A stretch of 64,000 nt of DNA. Origin: Ruminococcus sp. Lineage in GTDB: Bacteria > Bacillota > Clostridia > Oscillospirales > Acutalibacteraceae. Both the position numbers and the translations under genes were made by a program. The stretch lies in contig JALELS010000014.1 in the NCBI GenBank assembly GCA_022768065.1, forward strand, positions 62,001 through 126,000, read 5' to 3'. How positions within the stretch are numbered: the first letter of the stretch is position 1; each line of letters opens with the position of its first letter. Positions 34,588 through 42,358 of the stretch are shown piece by piece. The notes below the pieces were generated by a model. The model saw only the letters and a program-made list of their open reading frames with translations, was not told where the DNA came from and made no database searches.

Positions 34588-35296
34588 TTGCTTCGTCCTC
34601 CTTTACGGGTTTTAAGAGGGCGCCGACAGTCGCGGAAAGTACGGCGCAAATGATTATTACAAATCCCGAAGAGACTTTGCAAAGTCCCGGAATATATTTA
34701 AAACATATACTCAAAGCCGCCGACAGTATTACCACGACAGCCACGGTCTTATTATGTTTTGCGGGCGGTATAAATATAGCTATAAACATACCGTAAATCG
34801 CAATTCCGAGAGCAGACCGCACGGACAGCGGAAGCACGGTGCTCGCCGCGGCGCCTATAAGCGTGCCGAGGGTCCACCCGACTATGGGCAAAAGAGCAAG
34901 CCCGTACATATATTTTTTGCCGACCTCGCCTTTTTGACCCGAAGCTACGGCAAATATTTCATCGGTATTGCTGAACGCTATTAAAAATCGGTCAAGCAAA
35001 TTTACGCTCTTGTGGAGTTTCTGCGACAGAGAGACCGACATCAGCGCATAGCGTATGTTTATAACAAACTGCGTAAGCGCCATTTCAAGATAAGCGCCGC
35101 CGGCGAGAATCAAATCAAGCCCTGCAAACTGCCCTGCCGAAGTTAAGTTTGTCATAGAGATAAGCACCGCCGTGAAAACAGGCAGGCCGCCTTCGACAGC
35201 CATCATACCGAATGTAAACGAAACCGAAAGATAACCGAGCGCTATCGGCAGACCGTCTTTCAGTCCTTTTTTAAAACTGTTTTGAAATTCCGTCAT
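34574..35296 (-). CDS. azlC: branched-chain amino acid exporter large subunit
   Basis: The 240-residue polytopic protein has the AzlC start FKKGLKDGLPIALGYLSVSFTFGM and the conserved ISMTNLTSAGQFAGL segment. With AzlD it forms an efflux permease for leucine/valine-type substrates. AGGAATAAAAA precedes ATG 35296. A consensus promoter and an immediately following hairpin lie upstream, suggesting control in the short leader. Confidence 0.9.
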   Translation of the reverse strand: MTEFQNSFKKGLKDGLPIALGYLSVSFTFGMMAVEGGLPVFTAVLISMTNLTSAGQFAGLDLILAGGAYLEMALTQFVINIRYALMSVSLSQKLHKSVNLLDRFLIAFSNTDEIFAVASGQKGEVGKKYMYGLALLPIVGWTLGTLIGAAASTVLPLSVRSALGIAIYGMFIAIFIPPAKHNKTVAVVVILSAALSICFKYIPGLCKVSSGFVIIICAVLSATVGALLKPVKEDEANENG

Positions 35297-35329
35297 TTTT
35301 TATTCCTGCATTTTCTTCCCTGCGATATA

Positions 35330-35368
35330 AAAAGCACACCGCTTGGGAGCTCCCTGAGGTGTGCTTTT
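35330..35368 (-). terminator. terminator-like hairpin between the azlC promoter and azlC
   Basis: AAAAGCACACC pairs with GGTGTGCTTTT. Inside the loop GGGAGCTCCC can form a second small stem. On the minus strand it is followed by T's. It lies about 45 nt beyond the ATPase stop and about 7 nt after the predicted azlC start point, so it may terminate the ATPase operon, attenuate azlCD, or both. Confidence 0.75.
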
Positions 35369-35381
35369 AACAGCATTGACT

Positions 35382-35410
35382 ATTATAATCACAAAGTCGA
35401 TTTATGTCAA
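35382..35410 (-). promoter_or_regulatory. consensus SigA promoter upstream of azlC
   Basis: Minus strand TTGACA (35405-35410), exactly 17 nt, TATAAT (35382-35387): both hexamers perfect. Start predicted near 35375. Confidence 0.75.
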
Positions 35411-35412
35411 TA

Positions 35413-37314
35413 TTATTCGGTTTTATTCTTTAATCGGAGCGCTCTTGTGGCGTTGATAACCGCTACAACCATAACTCCGACATCGGCGAATATGGCGACT
35501 CCCATATTTGCAATGCCTACTGCGCTGAGTATCAGGCAAACGGCTTTTACCAAAAGGGCAAACGTGATGTTTTCTTTGACTATCTTCAAAGTGTGAACCG
35601 AGATCTTTTTGGCAAGGGATATTTTTGCCGGATCATCGTCCATAAGCACTATATCGGCCGCCTCTATTGCCGCGTCCGAGCCGAGCGCGCCCATTGCTAT
35701 GCCTATATCGGCTCTTGAGAGCACGGGAGCGTCGTTTATTCCGTCGCCGACAAATGCCAGCTTTTCTTTGGGCTCTTTTTTGTCAAGGAGCTTTTCGACC
35801 TCCGATACCTTATCGGCAGGGAGAAGCTCCGAGTGAACCTCGTCTATGCCTATTTCCGCGGCTACCCTGTCGGCAGCGGCTTTGGAGTCGCCCGTGAGCA
35901 TTACCGTCTTTTTGACGCCGTGCTTTTTAAGTTCGCTGAGAGCAAGTTTTGTATTAGGTTTTACAACATCCGATATTACAATACAGCCGACATATTTTCC
36001 GTTCTCGGAAACATACACAACCGTACCCTCGTTATGCTCATTTGCAACGGCGATATTCTCTTCTTTCATCAGCTTTAAGTTGCCGGCGAAGACCTTTTTG
36101 CCGTCCACTGCAGCCGAAACTCCGTGACCTGCAATCTCTTTTATGTCTGTAACGTCGTTTTCATCAATATCCTTGCCGTAATATTTTTTAAGACTGAGGC
36201 TTATGGGGTGGCTTGAAGCGCTTTCCGCATACGCCGCCAGACGAATCAAATCATCCTTCGTGTATCCGTTTTCGGGATATACTCCCGTTACCTCAAAGAC
36301 TCCCTTTGTAAGAGTTCCGGTCTTATCGAACACAACATATTTCGTTTCCGAAAGTCCCTCAAGATAGTTGGAGCCTTTTACGAGTATACCGTTTGCCGAA
36401 GCACAGCCGATTCCCGCAAAGAATGAGAGCGGAACCGATATTACAAGCGCACACGGACAACTGACAACAAGGAAAGTAAGCGCTCTGAATATCCAATTGC
36501 CCCACATGGGCGCATAACCCGCAATAAGCCTTATAACGGGCGGCAGAATTGCGAGCGCAAGCGCCGAAAAGCAAACCGCCGGAGTATAATATTTTGCAAA
36601 TTTTGTTATGAAATTCTCGGAGCGCGACTTTTTCATACTTGAATTTTCAACAAGGTCAAGTATTTTTGATACGGTTGAATCGCCGAACTCCTTAGTGGTT
36701 TTCACCTTGATGACGCCTGTCATATTGATGCAGCCGCTTATAACCTCGTCGCCTGTTTTGACATTTCTCGGCAGGCTCTCGCCGGTTAAAGCGCTTGTGT
36801 TAAGCGACGTGTCGCCGCTTGTAACAACGCCGTCTATCGGGATTTTTTCGCCGGGATTTACGGTTATTTCTGTGCCGACCGATACTTCGTCGGGATCTAC
36901 CTTTTGGAGTTTTCCGTCAACCTCGACATTTGCGTAGTCAGGTCTTATATCCATCAGCGCGGAAATGTTACGTCTGCTCTTGCCGACGGCTATGCTCTGG
37001 AAAAGCTCGCCTATCTGATAAAAGAGCATTACGGCAACGCCCTCTTTGTAATCGCCGAGCGCTATGGCGCCGACGGTTGCGACCGCCATAAGGAAATTCT
37101 CATCAAAAACCTGACCTTTAAAGATACCTTTAACCGCCTTTTTGAGAATGTCGTAGCCGATTATAAAATACGGTACCAAATTTAAAACAAGCCAAATGTA
37201 TTTATTGAGAGTTATAAATTTGCCGAGGACGGAAAGACCTATTATCAGCACAGCCGAAACTATTATTCGCCACAGAACGTTTTTCTGTTTTTTACTCATA
37301 AATATCTCCCTCAC
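35413..37314 (-). CDS. cadA: heavy-metal P1B-type ATPase (Cd/Zn/Pb type), lacking the N-terminal HMA domain
   Basis: The ATPase exports soft divalent metals at the cost of ATP. Motifs in order: LTGES (actuator), SCPCALVISVPL (membrane metal site, CPC), FDKTGTLTKG (phosphorylated Asp), HP locus ASSHPIS and GDGINDAPVLSRADIG (hinge). About eight membrane helices. CadA/ZntA proteins usually carry an N-terminal HMA domain; here the 633-residue chain begins directly at the membrane domain. A separate HMA protein is encoded 33 nt upstream. CadC-like regulator and operator nearby support the metal role; the exact metal (Zn, Cd or Pb) is inference. Confidence 0.9.
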   Translation of the reverse strand: MREIFMSKKQKNVLWRIIVSAVLIIGLSVLGKFITLNKYIWLVLNLVPYFIIGYDILKKAVKGIFKGQVFDENFLMAVATVGAIALGDYKEGVAVMLFYQIGELFQSIAVGKSRRNISALMDIRPDYANVEVDGKLQKVDPDEVSVGTEITVNPGEKIPIDGVVTSGDTSLNTSALTGESLPRNVKTGDEVISGCINMTGVIKVKTTKEFGDSTVSKILDLVENSSMKKSRSENFITKFAKYYTPAVCFSALALAILPPVIRLIAGYAPMWGNWIFRALTFLVVSCPCALVISVPLSFFAGIGCASANGILVKGSNYLEGLSETKYVVFDKTGTLTKGVFEVTGVYPENGYTKDDLIRLAAYAESASSHPISLSLKKYYGKDIDENDVTDIKEIAGHGVSAAVDGKKVFAGNLKLMKEENIAVANEHNEGTVVYVSENGKYVGCIVISDVVKPNTKLALSELKKHGVKKTVMLTGDSKAAADRVAAEIGIDEVHSELLPADKVSEVEKLLDKKEPKEKLAFVGDGINDAPVLSRADIGIAMGALGSDAAIEAADIVLMDDDPAKISLAKKISVHTLKIVKENITFALLVKAVCLILSAVGIANMGVAIFADVGVMVVAVINATRALRLKNKTE

Positions 37315-37347
37315 TTACTTATTTGCCGAAAACGGCGTCTCGTAACA

Positions 37348-37566
37348 TCAGATATATATTTCGCAGTCGTCCTCAACCTTTTTGCAATTTTTGAGGACTT
37401 TTTTCATAACGGCTGCCGCATCGGCACCGTCGTCAAATTCAACTTTCATTTTTTGGGTCATAAAGGATACTACGGCTTCACGAACGCCGTCGGTCTTTTG
37501 AGCAGCTTCCTCCATCTTTGCGGCACAGTTTGCACAATCGACTTCTATATTGTATGTTTTTTTCAT
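37348..37566 (-). CDS. free-standing HMA-domain metal-binding protein
   Basis: A 72-residue ferredoxin-fold HMA protein with the metal site DCANCAAKME and the typical GVREAVVSFMTQKMKVEF strand-turn. It is probably the detached N-terminal domain or chaperone of the ATPase that follows. ATG 37566 is chosen because AAAGGG lies about 8 nt upstream; the longer frame to 37617 covers the promoter leader. The DCANC form resembles those of Zn/Cd-type pumps rather than copper chaperones (MxCxxC). Confidence 0.88.
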   Translation of the reverse strand: MKKTYNIEVDCANCAAKMEEAAQKTDGVREAVVSFMTQKMKVEFDDGADAAAVMKKVLKNCKKVEDDCEIYI

Positions 37567-37632
37567 AATAACAACCCTTTCTTCGGCTGCTCTCTTTCGG
37601 AACAGTTGAGCAACCATTCATTTGTTGTCTAT

Positions 37633-37662
37633 ATTATAGTTGAACATATGCTCAATTGTCAA
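37633..37662 (-). promoter_or_regulatory. promoter and CadC/SmtB-type operator of the metal-export operon
   Basis: Minus strand perfect TTGACA (37657-37662), 18-nt spacer, perfect TATAAT (37633-37638). The spacer contains the near-palindrome TTGAACATATGCTCAA (37640-37655 on the plus strand), of the ATATGAACA.. type bound by ArsR/SmtB repressors. A bound repressor would block polymerase. Confidence 0.75.
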
Positions 37663-37786
37663 TATGTTTTTCAAAAATTTTTTAAAAAATTTTTATATTG
37701 GTAAAATATCATTTATAAATCGAAAATTCCCGACGGATAAAAGCCTTTTTGTCTGTACGATTTCATATAGAAAGCGTAAAAAAAGC

Positions 37787-37814
37787 CCCGAATAATGTTT
37801 TTCGCATATTCGGG
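37787..37814 (-). terminator. terminator of the ArsR/SmtB gene
   Basis: CCCGAATA pairs with TATTCGGG, followed on the minus strand by a run of seven T's after GGGGC. It lies about 80 nt past the regulator's stop; the 330-bp gap to the HMA gene otherwise holds only the HMA operon promoter. Confidence 0.8.
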
Positions 37815-37896
37815 ACCTTATAATATTATTCTATTGTGACGAAATATTCGGGCGACAATATAATCGCCGATTTATATGATGTATATTTAAAAAGCT

Positions 37897-38262
37897 TTAA
37901 TCGCCCAAGTGTTGATGGCGAATATGCTCATCTGCAATTTCGATAACGGTTGTAATGTGCTCGTCATCAAAGCTGTAAAATACATGCTTACCGTCTCGGC
38001 GAGCCTTAACTATATTATTCGCTTTTAAAAGGGCAAGCTGATGCGACACGGCGGACTTAGTCATACCGAGCGCCACGGCAAGGTCGCAAACGCACACCTC
38101 GCGCTTATCCAGCGCCATAACTATTTTGGCTCTCGTGGGATCGCCGAGGACTTTAAACAGATTTGAAACTCCGTTTATTTCCTCTTCCGAAAACATATTG
38201 TTTTTTATATCGTCAACAACTTCTTGCATAACGGCATTGCAGTCGCACTTATTATCAGCCAT
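37897..38262 (-). CDS. cadC: ArsR/SmtB family metal-sensing repressor, CadC-like
   Basis: The 121-residue winged-helix repressor has an N-terminal CDC motif and REVCVCDLA in the recognition region. Together these form the CadC-type Cys4 soft-metal site (Cd/Pb/Zn). The DNA helix is MTKSAVSHQLALLK, and the C-terminal helix DEHITTVIEIADEHIRHQH matches the CadC alpha5 zinc site. ATG 38262 follows GAGGTG by 9 nt; the upstream open frame overlaps the promoter. It is transcribed separately from the ATPase operon it probably controls. Confidence 0.88.
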   Translation of the reverse strand: MADNKCDCNAVMQEVVDDIKNNMFSEEEINGVSNLFKVLGDPTRAKIVMALDKREVCVCDLAVALGMTKSAVSHQLALLKANNIVKARRDGKHVFYSFDDEHITTVIEIADEHIRHQHLGD

Positions 38263-38307
38263 TCTTCTTTTCACCTCATAAACATACAGCATTGTACTGC
38301 TGAGAAT

Positions 38308-38336
38308 ATTATATAACTTAAAAACAAATATTTCAA
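38308..38336 (-). promoter_or_regulatory. promoter of the cadC-like gene
   Basis: Minus strand TTGAAA (38331-38336), 17-nt spacer, perfect TATAAT (38308-38313). A short palindrome CAGCA..TGCTG (38288-38303) lies at the predicted start and could be a weak operator or hairpin. Confidence 0.6.
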
Positions 38337-38375
38337 ATAAAATGTGCAAACATAGTGACAGCCGAAAAGTACTGC

Positions 38376-38407
38376 AAAAAAGGACTCAGCATACGCTAAG
38401 TCCTTTT
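38376..38407 (-). terminator. terminator of the tRNA-Met/tRNA-Glu transcript
   Basis: AAAAAGGACT pairs with AGTCCTTTTT around a short loop, directly after tRNA-Glu. Confidence 0.85.
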
Positions 38408-38482
38408 TGGTGACCCGGACGAGATTTGAACTCGTGTTACCGCCGTGAAAGGGCGGTGTCTTGACCGCTTGACCACCGGGCC
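38408..38482 (-). tRNA. tRNA-Glu (anticodon TTC), CCA encoded
   Basis: Minus strand starts GGCCCGGTGG and ends CCGGGTC-A-CCA; the anticodon loop reads CTTTCACGG. The T-loop TTCAAATC is present. Confidence 0.95.
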
Positions 38483-38486
38483 GTTA

Positions 38487-38563
38487 TGGTAGCGGCAGTG
38501 GGACTTGAACCTACGACCTTCCGGGTATGAACCGGACGCTCTAGCCAACTAAGCTATGCCGCC
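38487..38563 (-). tRNA. tRNA-Met (anticodon CAT), CCA encoded
   Basis: Minus strand starts GGCGGCATAGCTTAGTTGG and ends TGCCGCT-A-CCA; anticodon loop GTTCATACC. Base 1-72 is paired, so it is an elongator-type tRNA. A tRNA-Ile with modified CAT is not excluded by eye. Confidence 0.92.
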
Positions 38564-38592
38564 ATATGTGCCGCTTTTTCAGCGGCTTTGAT

Positions 38593-38621
38593 ATTATAAT
38601 ATAAAGTGTGCTGCTTGTCAA
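38593..38621 (-). promoter_or_regulatory. consensus promoter of the tRNA-Met/tRNA-Glu transcript
   Basis: Minus strand TTGACA (38616-38621), 17-nt spacer, TATAAT (38593-38598), both perfect. Confidence 0.8.
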
Positions 38622-38656
38622 TAGTTTATTTATGATTAAAACGAAAATTGCATTTA

Positions 38657-38691
38657 CAATGCGGCATACCGTTTTTTCAAAAGCCGCATTG
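38657..38691 (-). terminator. hairpin downstream of argF
   Basis: CAATGCGGC pairs with GCCGCATTG around a 17-nt loop, 18 nt past the argF stop. The following T content is moderate. Confidence 0.55.
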
Positions 38692-38708
38692 CACCAAAAA
38701 ACAAACTA

Positions 38709-39617
38709 TTACTTTTCCATCAACGTTACCATTACCGCTTTTTGAGCGTGGAGACGGTTTTCGGCTTCATCAAATATCTCATCTGCGTGAGACTCAAACA
38801 CATCTGCGGTTATCTCTTCGCCGCGGTGAGCAGGCAGACAATGCTGAACCATACAGCCGCTGTTGGCAGCCGCAAGCAGTTCCTTATTGACCTGATATTT
38901 GCCGCCGAATACTTTTTTGCGCTCTTCGGCTTCGCCCTCCTGCCCCATTGACGCCCAAACGTCGGTAAAGATGACGTCGGCGCCGCTTGCAGCATCCATC
39001 GGCTCGGTAAACATCGAAAATCCCGCATAATTATCGGCAAAGTCAAGCACGCGGCTGTCGGGTCTGTACCCATCGGGGCAAGCCACCGATACCTGCATAC
39101 CTGTTTTAAGTCCGCCGACTATAAGGGAATTTGCCATATTGTTGCCGTCGCCTATGTAGCACATTTTAAGACCGTCAAGATGACCCTTGTGCTCACGTAC
39201 CGTCATAAGGTCGGCAAGCACCTGGCACGGATGGCAAAAATCGGTAAGACCGTTTATTATCGGAATAGAGCCGTACTTTGCGAGCGCCTCAACCTCGGAC
39301 TGCTCAAAAGTTCTTATCATAATGCCGTCGATATAGCGTGAGAGAACTCTTGCGGTATCCTGTATAGGCTCGCCGCGTCCTATCTGAAGGTCGCGGTTGG
39401 AAAGAAAGAGCGCCTGACCGCCGAGCTGATACATACCCGTCTCAAAAGAAACTCTTGTTCTTGTAGAGGATTTTTGAAAAATCATACCGAGGGTCTGACC
39501 TTTAAGTCTTTGGTGCGCTATGCCGTGCTTGTTTTCATATTTAAGCTGATCGGCAAGATTTAAAAGGTCCGATATTTCGCCCGGAGTAGTCGATAAAAGA
39601 CTTAATAAATGTTTCAT
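38709..39617 (-). CDS. argF: ornithine carbamoyltransferase
   Basis: ArgF makes citrulline from ornithine and carbamoyl phosphate. The 302-residue enzyme has the carbamoyl-phosphate loop KSSTRTRVSFE, the ornithine-loop region VWASMGQE and the catalytic HCLPAHRGEE. It is the last gene of the argGHCJBDF run, 77 nt after argD. No arginine deiminase genes are nearby, so the anabolic role is favoured. Confidence 0.96.
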   Translation of the reverse strand: MKHLLSLLSTTPGEISDLLNLADQLKYENKHGIAHQRLKGQTLGMIFQKSSTRTRVSFETGMYQLGGQALFLSNRDLQIGRGEPIQDTARVLSRYIDGIMIRTFEQSEVEALAKYGSIPIINGLTDFCHPCQVLADLMTVREHKGHLDGLKMCYIGDGNNMANSLIVGGLKTGMQVSVACPDGYRPDSRVLDFADNYAGFSMFTEPMDAASGADVIFTDVWASMGQEGEAEERKKVFGGKYQVNKELLAAANSGCMVQHCLPAHRGEEITADVFESHADEIFDEAENRLHAQKAVMVTLMEK

Positions 39618-39694
39618 TTTAATTCACATAGCCTTTCCGGCTACAAATATAATCACGTTCGCCCCTGCTGTAGCCGTGCAAGGCGTGAAAGGTT

Positions 39695-40867
39695 TTATAC
39701 AGAAAGGGTCTTTTCGAGAATCTCGAGTCCCCTGTCTATTTCGTCATATGTTATGGTGAGCGGAGGAAGCATACGAAGCGACTGCTTGGCGGTTAAAATA
39801 AGAAGCCCGTTTTCAACACAGCGCGCCGCCACGTCCGCCGCCTTTTGATTTTTAAGGTCTATACCTATCATAAGACCCATACCGCGCACTTCGGAAACAT
39901 CCTTAAACAATGAAACCCTGTTTCTTATGTATTCGCCCTTTTCGCTGACGTCCTTTAAAAATTCTTCGTCAAGTCGGCTTAATATCTCGACTGCGCCCGA
40001 TAAAACCACTGGATTTCCGCCGAAGGTCGTACCGTGAGTACCGGGAGTCAAAACGCTGCCGAACTGCTCTTTTGCAAGGCATGCTCCTATCGGCAGTCCG
40101 CCGCCGAGGCCCTTTGCTGACGTCAAAACGTCCGGCTTTACGCCGATATTTTCCCAAGCATAGAGCTTGCCGGTTCTGCCGACGCCTGTCTGCACCTCGT
40201 CGAATATAAGAACAATATCGTTCTCGTCGCACAGCTCTCTTATATATTCTATATAATCGCGAGGAGTTATTATAACTCCGCCCTCGCCCTGAATAACCTC
40301 AAGTATTACCGCGCAAACCGTTCCGTCAAGAAGCTCGGAAAACGCTTTTTTGTCGCCTGCCTCGGCATATTTAAAGCCGCCCACAAAAGGCATAAAATAC
40401 TTGTGGTAGTGTTCCTGCCCCGTTGCGGTTATTGTAGCCATGGTTCTGCCATGGAAAGAATTTATAAGCGATATTATTGTATTGCGGTTTTCACCGTAGC
40501 GGTCAAAGCTGTATTTTCTTGCAAGCTTTATGGCGCACTCATTCGCCTCCGCTCCGGAATTGCAAAAAAGTACCTTATCAAATCCGCTTTTTTCGCACAG
40601 AAGCTTTGCCGCCTCGGCAACAGGCTCGTTGTAATAGAGATTTGACGTGTGCTGAATTTTATCTATCTGCCCGATAACGGCTCTTTTCCAGCCCTCATCG
40701 TTTACACCGAAAATATTAACGCCTATACCCGAAGTAAAATCAATTACCACTCTGCCGTCGGAGGACGTCAGAGACGCATTCTTGCCGCCCGTCAAGGCTA
40801 TCGGGAAATGGCCGTATGTCGGCATTAAATATTTGTCGGCAGTATTTTTAATTTCGTTAAAGTCCAT
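39695..40867 (-). CDS. argD: acetylornithine aminotransferase
   Basis: ArgD is the PLP enzyme that converts N-acetylglutamate semialdehyde to N-acetylornithine. Class III aminotransferase features: NSGAEANECAIKLAR, SFHGRTMATITATG, ILEVIQGEGGV, DEVQTGVGRTG and TSAKGLGGGLPIGA, in which the Lys binds PLP. ATG 40867 (MDFNEIKNT) follows GAGG by 9 nt; a TTG at 40882 lies in front of that site and is not used. It is separated from argB by 572 bp filled with 106-bp repeats. Confidence 0.95.
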   Translation of the reverse strand: MDFNEIKNTADKYLMPTYGHFPIALTGGKNASLTSSDGRVVIDFTSGIGVNIFGVNDEGWKRAVIGQIDKIQHTSNLYYNEPVAEAAKLLCEKSGFDKVLFCNSGAEANECAIKLARKYSFDRYGENRNTIISLINSFHGRTMATITATGQEHYHKYFMPFVGGFKYAEAGDKKAFSELLDGTVCAVILEVIQGEGGVIITPRDYIEYIRELCDENDIVLIFDEVQTGVGRTGKLYAWENIGVKPDVLTSAKGLGGGLPIGACLAKEQFGSVLTPGTHGTTFGGNPVVLSGAVEILSRLDEEFLKDVSEKGEYIRNRVSLFKDVSEVRGMGLMIGIDLKNQKAADVAARCVENGLLILTAKQSLRMLPPLTITYDEIDRGLEILEKTLSV

Positions 40868-40933
40868 TTTATCAGTCCTCAATAAGCTAATCTTATTATA
40901 TATACAAAGTCCGAAAAATGCAATTGCCGTTTA

Positions 40934-41437
40934 ACGCAAGCTGTTATCGGCGATGCTGTATGTTATATACTTGCTGTCTGTACAAAACAACAATATAACG
41001 AATAAGGCGCAAAATCTTGATTTTTCAGTATTTTTTTCGTCAGACAAGGCGTGTGCGGCGATGCTGTATGTATTTATCTCAAGTTGCTCAAAACACAATA
41101 TAATTGAAAAAAGCGCAAAATCTTGATTTCGTGAAATTTTTTTCGTCAGACAAGGCGTGTAAAACGAAGATGTATGTATATACTGCGAATCGCACAAAAC
41201 GAAGTTTAGCGGAACAATGCGCAAAATCTCGATTTTTCAGTATTTTTTTCGTCAGACGAGGCGTGTGCAGCGAAGCTGTATGTATTTACCTCAAGCTGCT
41301 CAAAACACAGTATAACGGAAAAAAGCGCAAAATCTCGATTTTTCAGTATTTTTTTCGTCAGACGAGGCGTGTGCGGCGATGCTGTATGTATATACTGCGA
41401 GCTGCACAAAACGAAGTATGGCGGAAAAAAGACGAAA
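40934..41437. repeat. tandem direct repeat, 106-bp period, about 4.7 copies
   Basis: The anchor GCGCAAAATCT (or its variant) occurs at 41007, 41113, 41219 and 41325, and a degenerate copy at 41431, each exactly 106 bp apart. A partial unit precedes the first. The units contain AAAATCTCGATTTT, TTTTTTTCGTCAGAC and CGATGCTGTATGTAT. The period is not a multiple of three, so the short frames across it are by-products. The array fills the whole argB-argD gap and ends about 3 bp before the argB stop. Confidence 0.9.
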
Positions 41438-41439
41438 AA

Positions 41440-42306
41440 TCACCCGTGAAACATCGTGCCAAAGCCCTCATCCGTGAATAACTCCATAAGAATAGAATGC
41501 GGTATACGTCCGTCGATTATGTTAGTCTGAAGAACTCCGCGGCGGACTGCCTCAACACAGCAGTCGATTTTCGGTATCATACCGCCGGATATAATTCTCT
41601 GAGACTTGAGCGACGGTATTTCGGAAACCTGAACGTCGTGAATCAAGGTCGAGTCATCGTCCTTATCCATTAAAAGTCCGCTGATGTCGGTCATAAGCAA
41701 AAGCTTTTCCGCGTGGAGACTTGCGGCTATTGCCGCCGCGGCGGTATCGGCGTTTATATTAAACACTTCGCCGTTTTCGCCTGTTGCAACGGAGGAAATA
41801 ACCGGGATATATTTATTTTCGAGAGTGTAATCTATGACGTCGGTATCGATTTCGGTTATCTCGCCTACAAATCCGACGTCCGATTTTGTATATTTTTCGG
41901 CTTTCATCATGTCGCCGTCAATGCCGCAAAGCCCTATTGCCTTACCGCCGTGCTTAGAAATGAGCTGAACCAAATGCTTATTCACTTTGCCTGCCAAAAC
42001 CATTTGAACAATATCTATCGTCTCTTCGTCGGTATAGCGCAGCCCGTCTACAAAGCGGCTCTGCTTGCCTACACGTTTGAGCATATCCGATATTTCCGGT
42101 CCGCCGCCGTGAACGAGCACTATATTTACTCCTACGGAACGAAGAAGAACTATATCGGTCATTACGGCATCCTGAAGTTCTTCGTTTACCATGGCGTTGC
42201 CACCGTATTTTATGACAACCGTTTTATTTTGATACTTCTGAATATACGGTAAAGCCTGAACAAGAACTTCGGAACGGTCCGAATTTGTTATATTTGATAT
42301 TTCCAT
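41440..42306 (-). CDS. argB: acetylglutamate kinase
   Basis: ArgB phosphorylates N-acetylglutamate. The 288-residue amino-acid kinase has the N-terminal VVIKYGGNAMVNEEL and the nucleotide loop IVLVHGGGPEIS. The substrate segments RYTDEETID and the C-terminal INADTAAAAIAASLHAEKL follow. In cyclic arginine pathways (with ArgJ) this is the usual arginine-feedback target. GGAGGAG precedes ATG 42306. It ends at the edge of the 106-bp repeat array. Confidence 0.96.
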   Translation of the reverse strand: MEISNITNSDRSEVLVQALPYIQKYQNKTVVIKYGGNAMVNEELQDAVMTDIVLLRSVGVNIVLVHGGGPEISDMLKRVGKQSRFVDGLRYTDEETIDIVQMVLAGKVNKHLVQLISKHGGKAIGLCGIDGDMMKAEKYTKSDVGFVGEITEIDTDVIDYTLENKYIPVISSVATGENGEVFNINADTAAAAIAASLHAEKLLLMTDISGLLMDKDDDSTLIHDVQVSEIPSLKSQRIISGGMIPKIDCCVEAVRRGVLQTNIIDGRIPHSILMELFTDEGFGTMFHG

Positions 42307-42358
42307 AATTCTCCTCCGATAAATATCTGTAAATACTGAGTTTGCCGAAATTTACGCA

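Noticed and set aside
38288..38303. Palindrome CAGCA-TTGTAC-TGCTG as the CadC operator
   Set aside because: It does not resemble ArsR/SmtB operators; the better candidate is in the HMA operon promoter. Kept only as a note in the cadC promoter entry.
40934..41437. CRISPR array
   Set aside because: The units are contiguous tandem copies of about 106 bp, not short repeats with unique spacers, and there are no cas genes.
40931..41481. Several short frames across the 106-bp repeats
   Set aside because: They rotate frame with each unit and have no start signals; by-products of the repeat.
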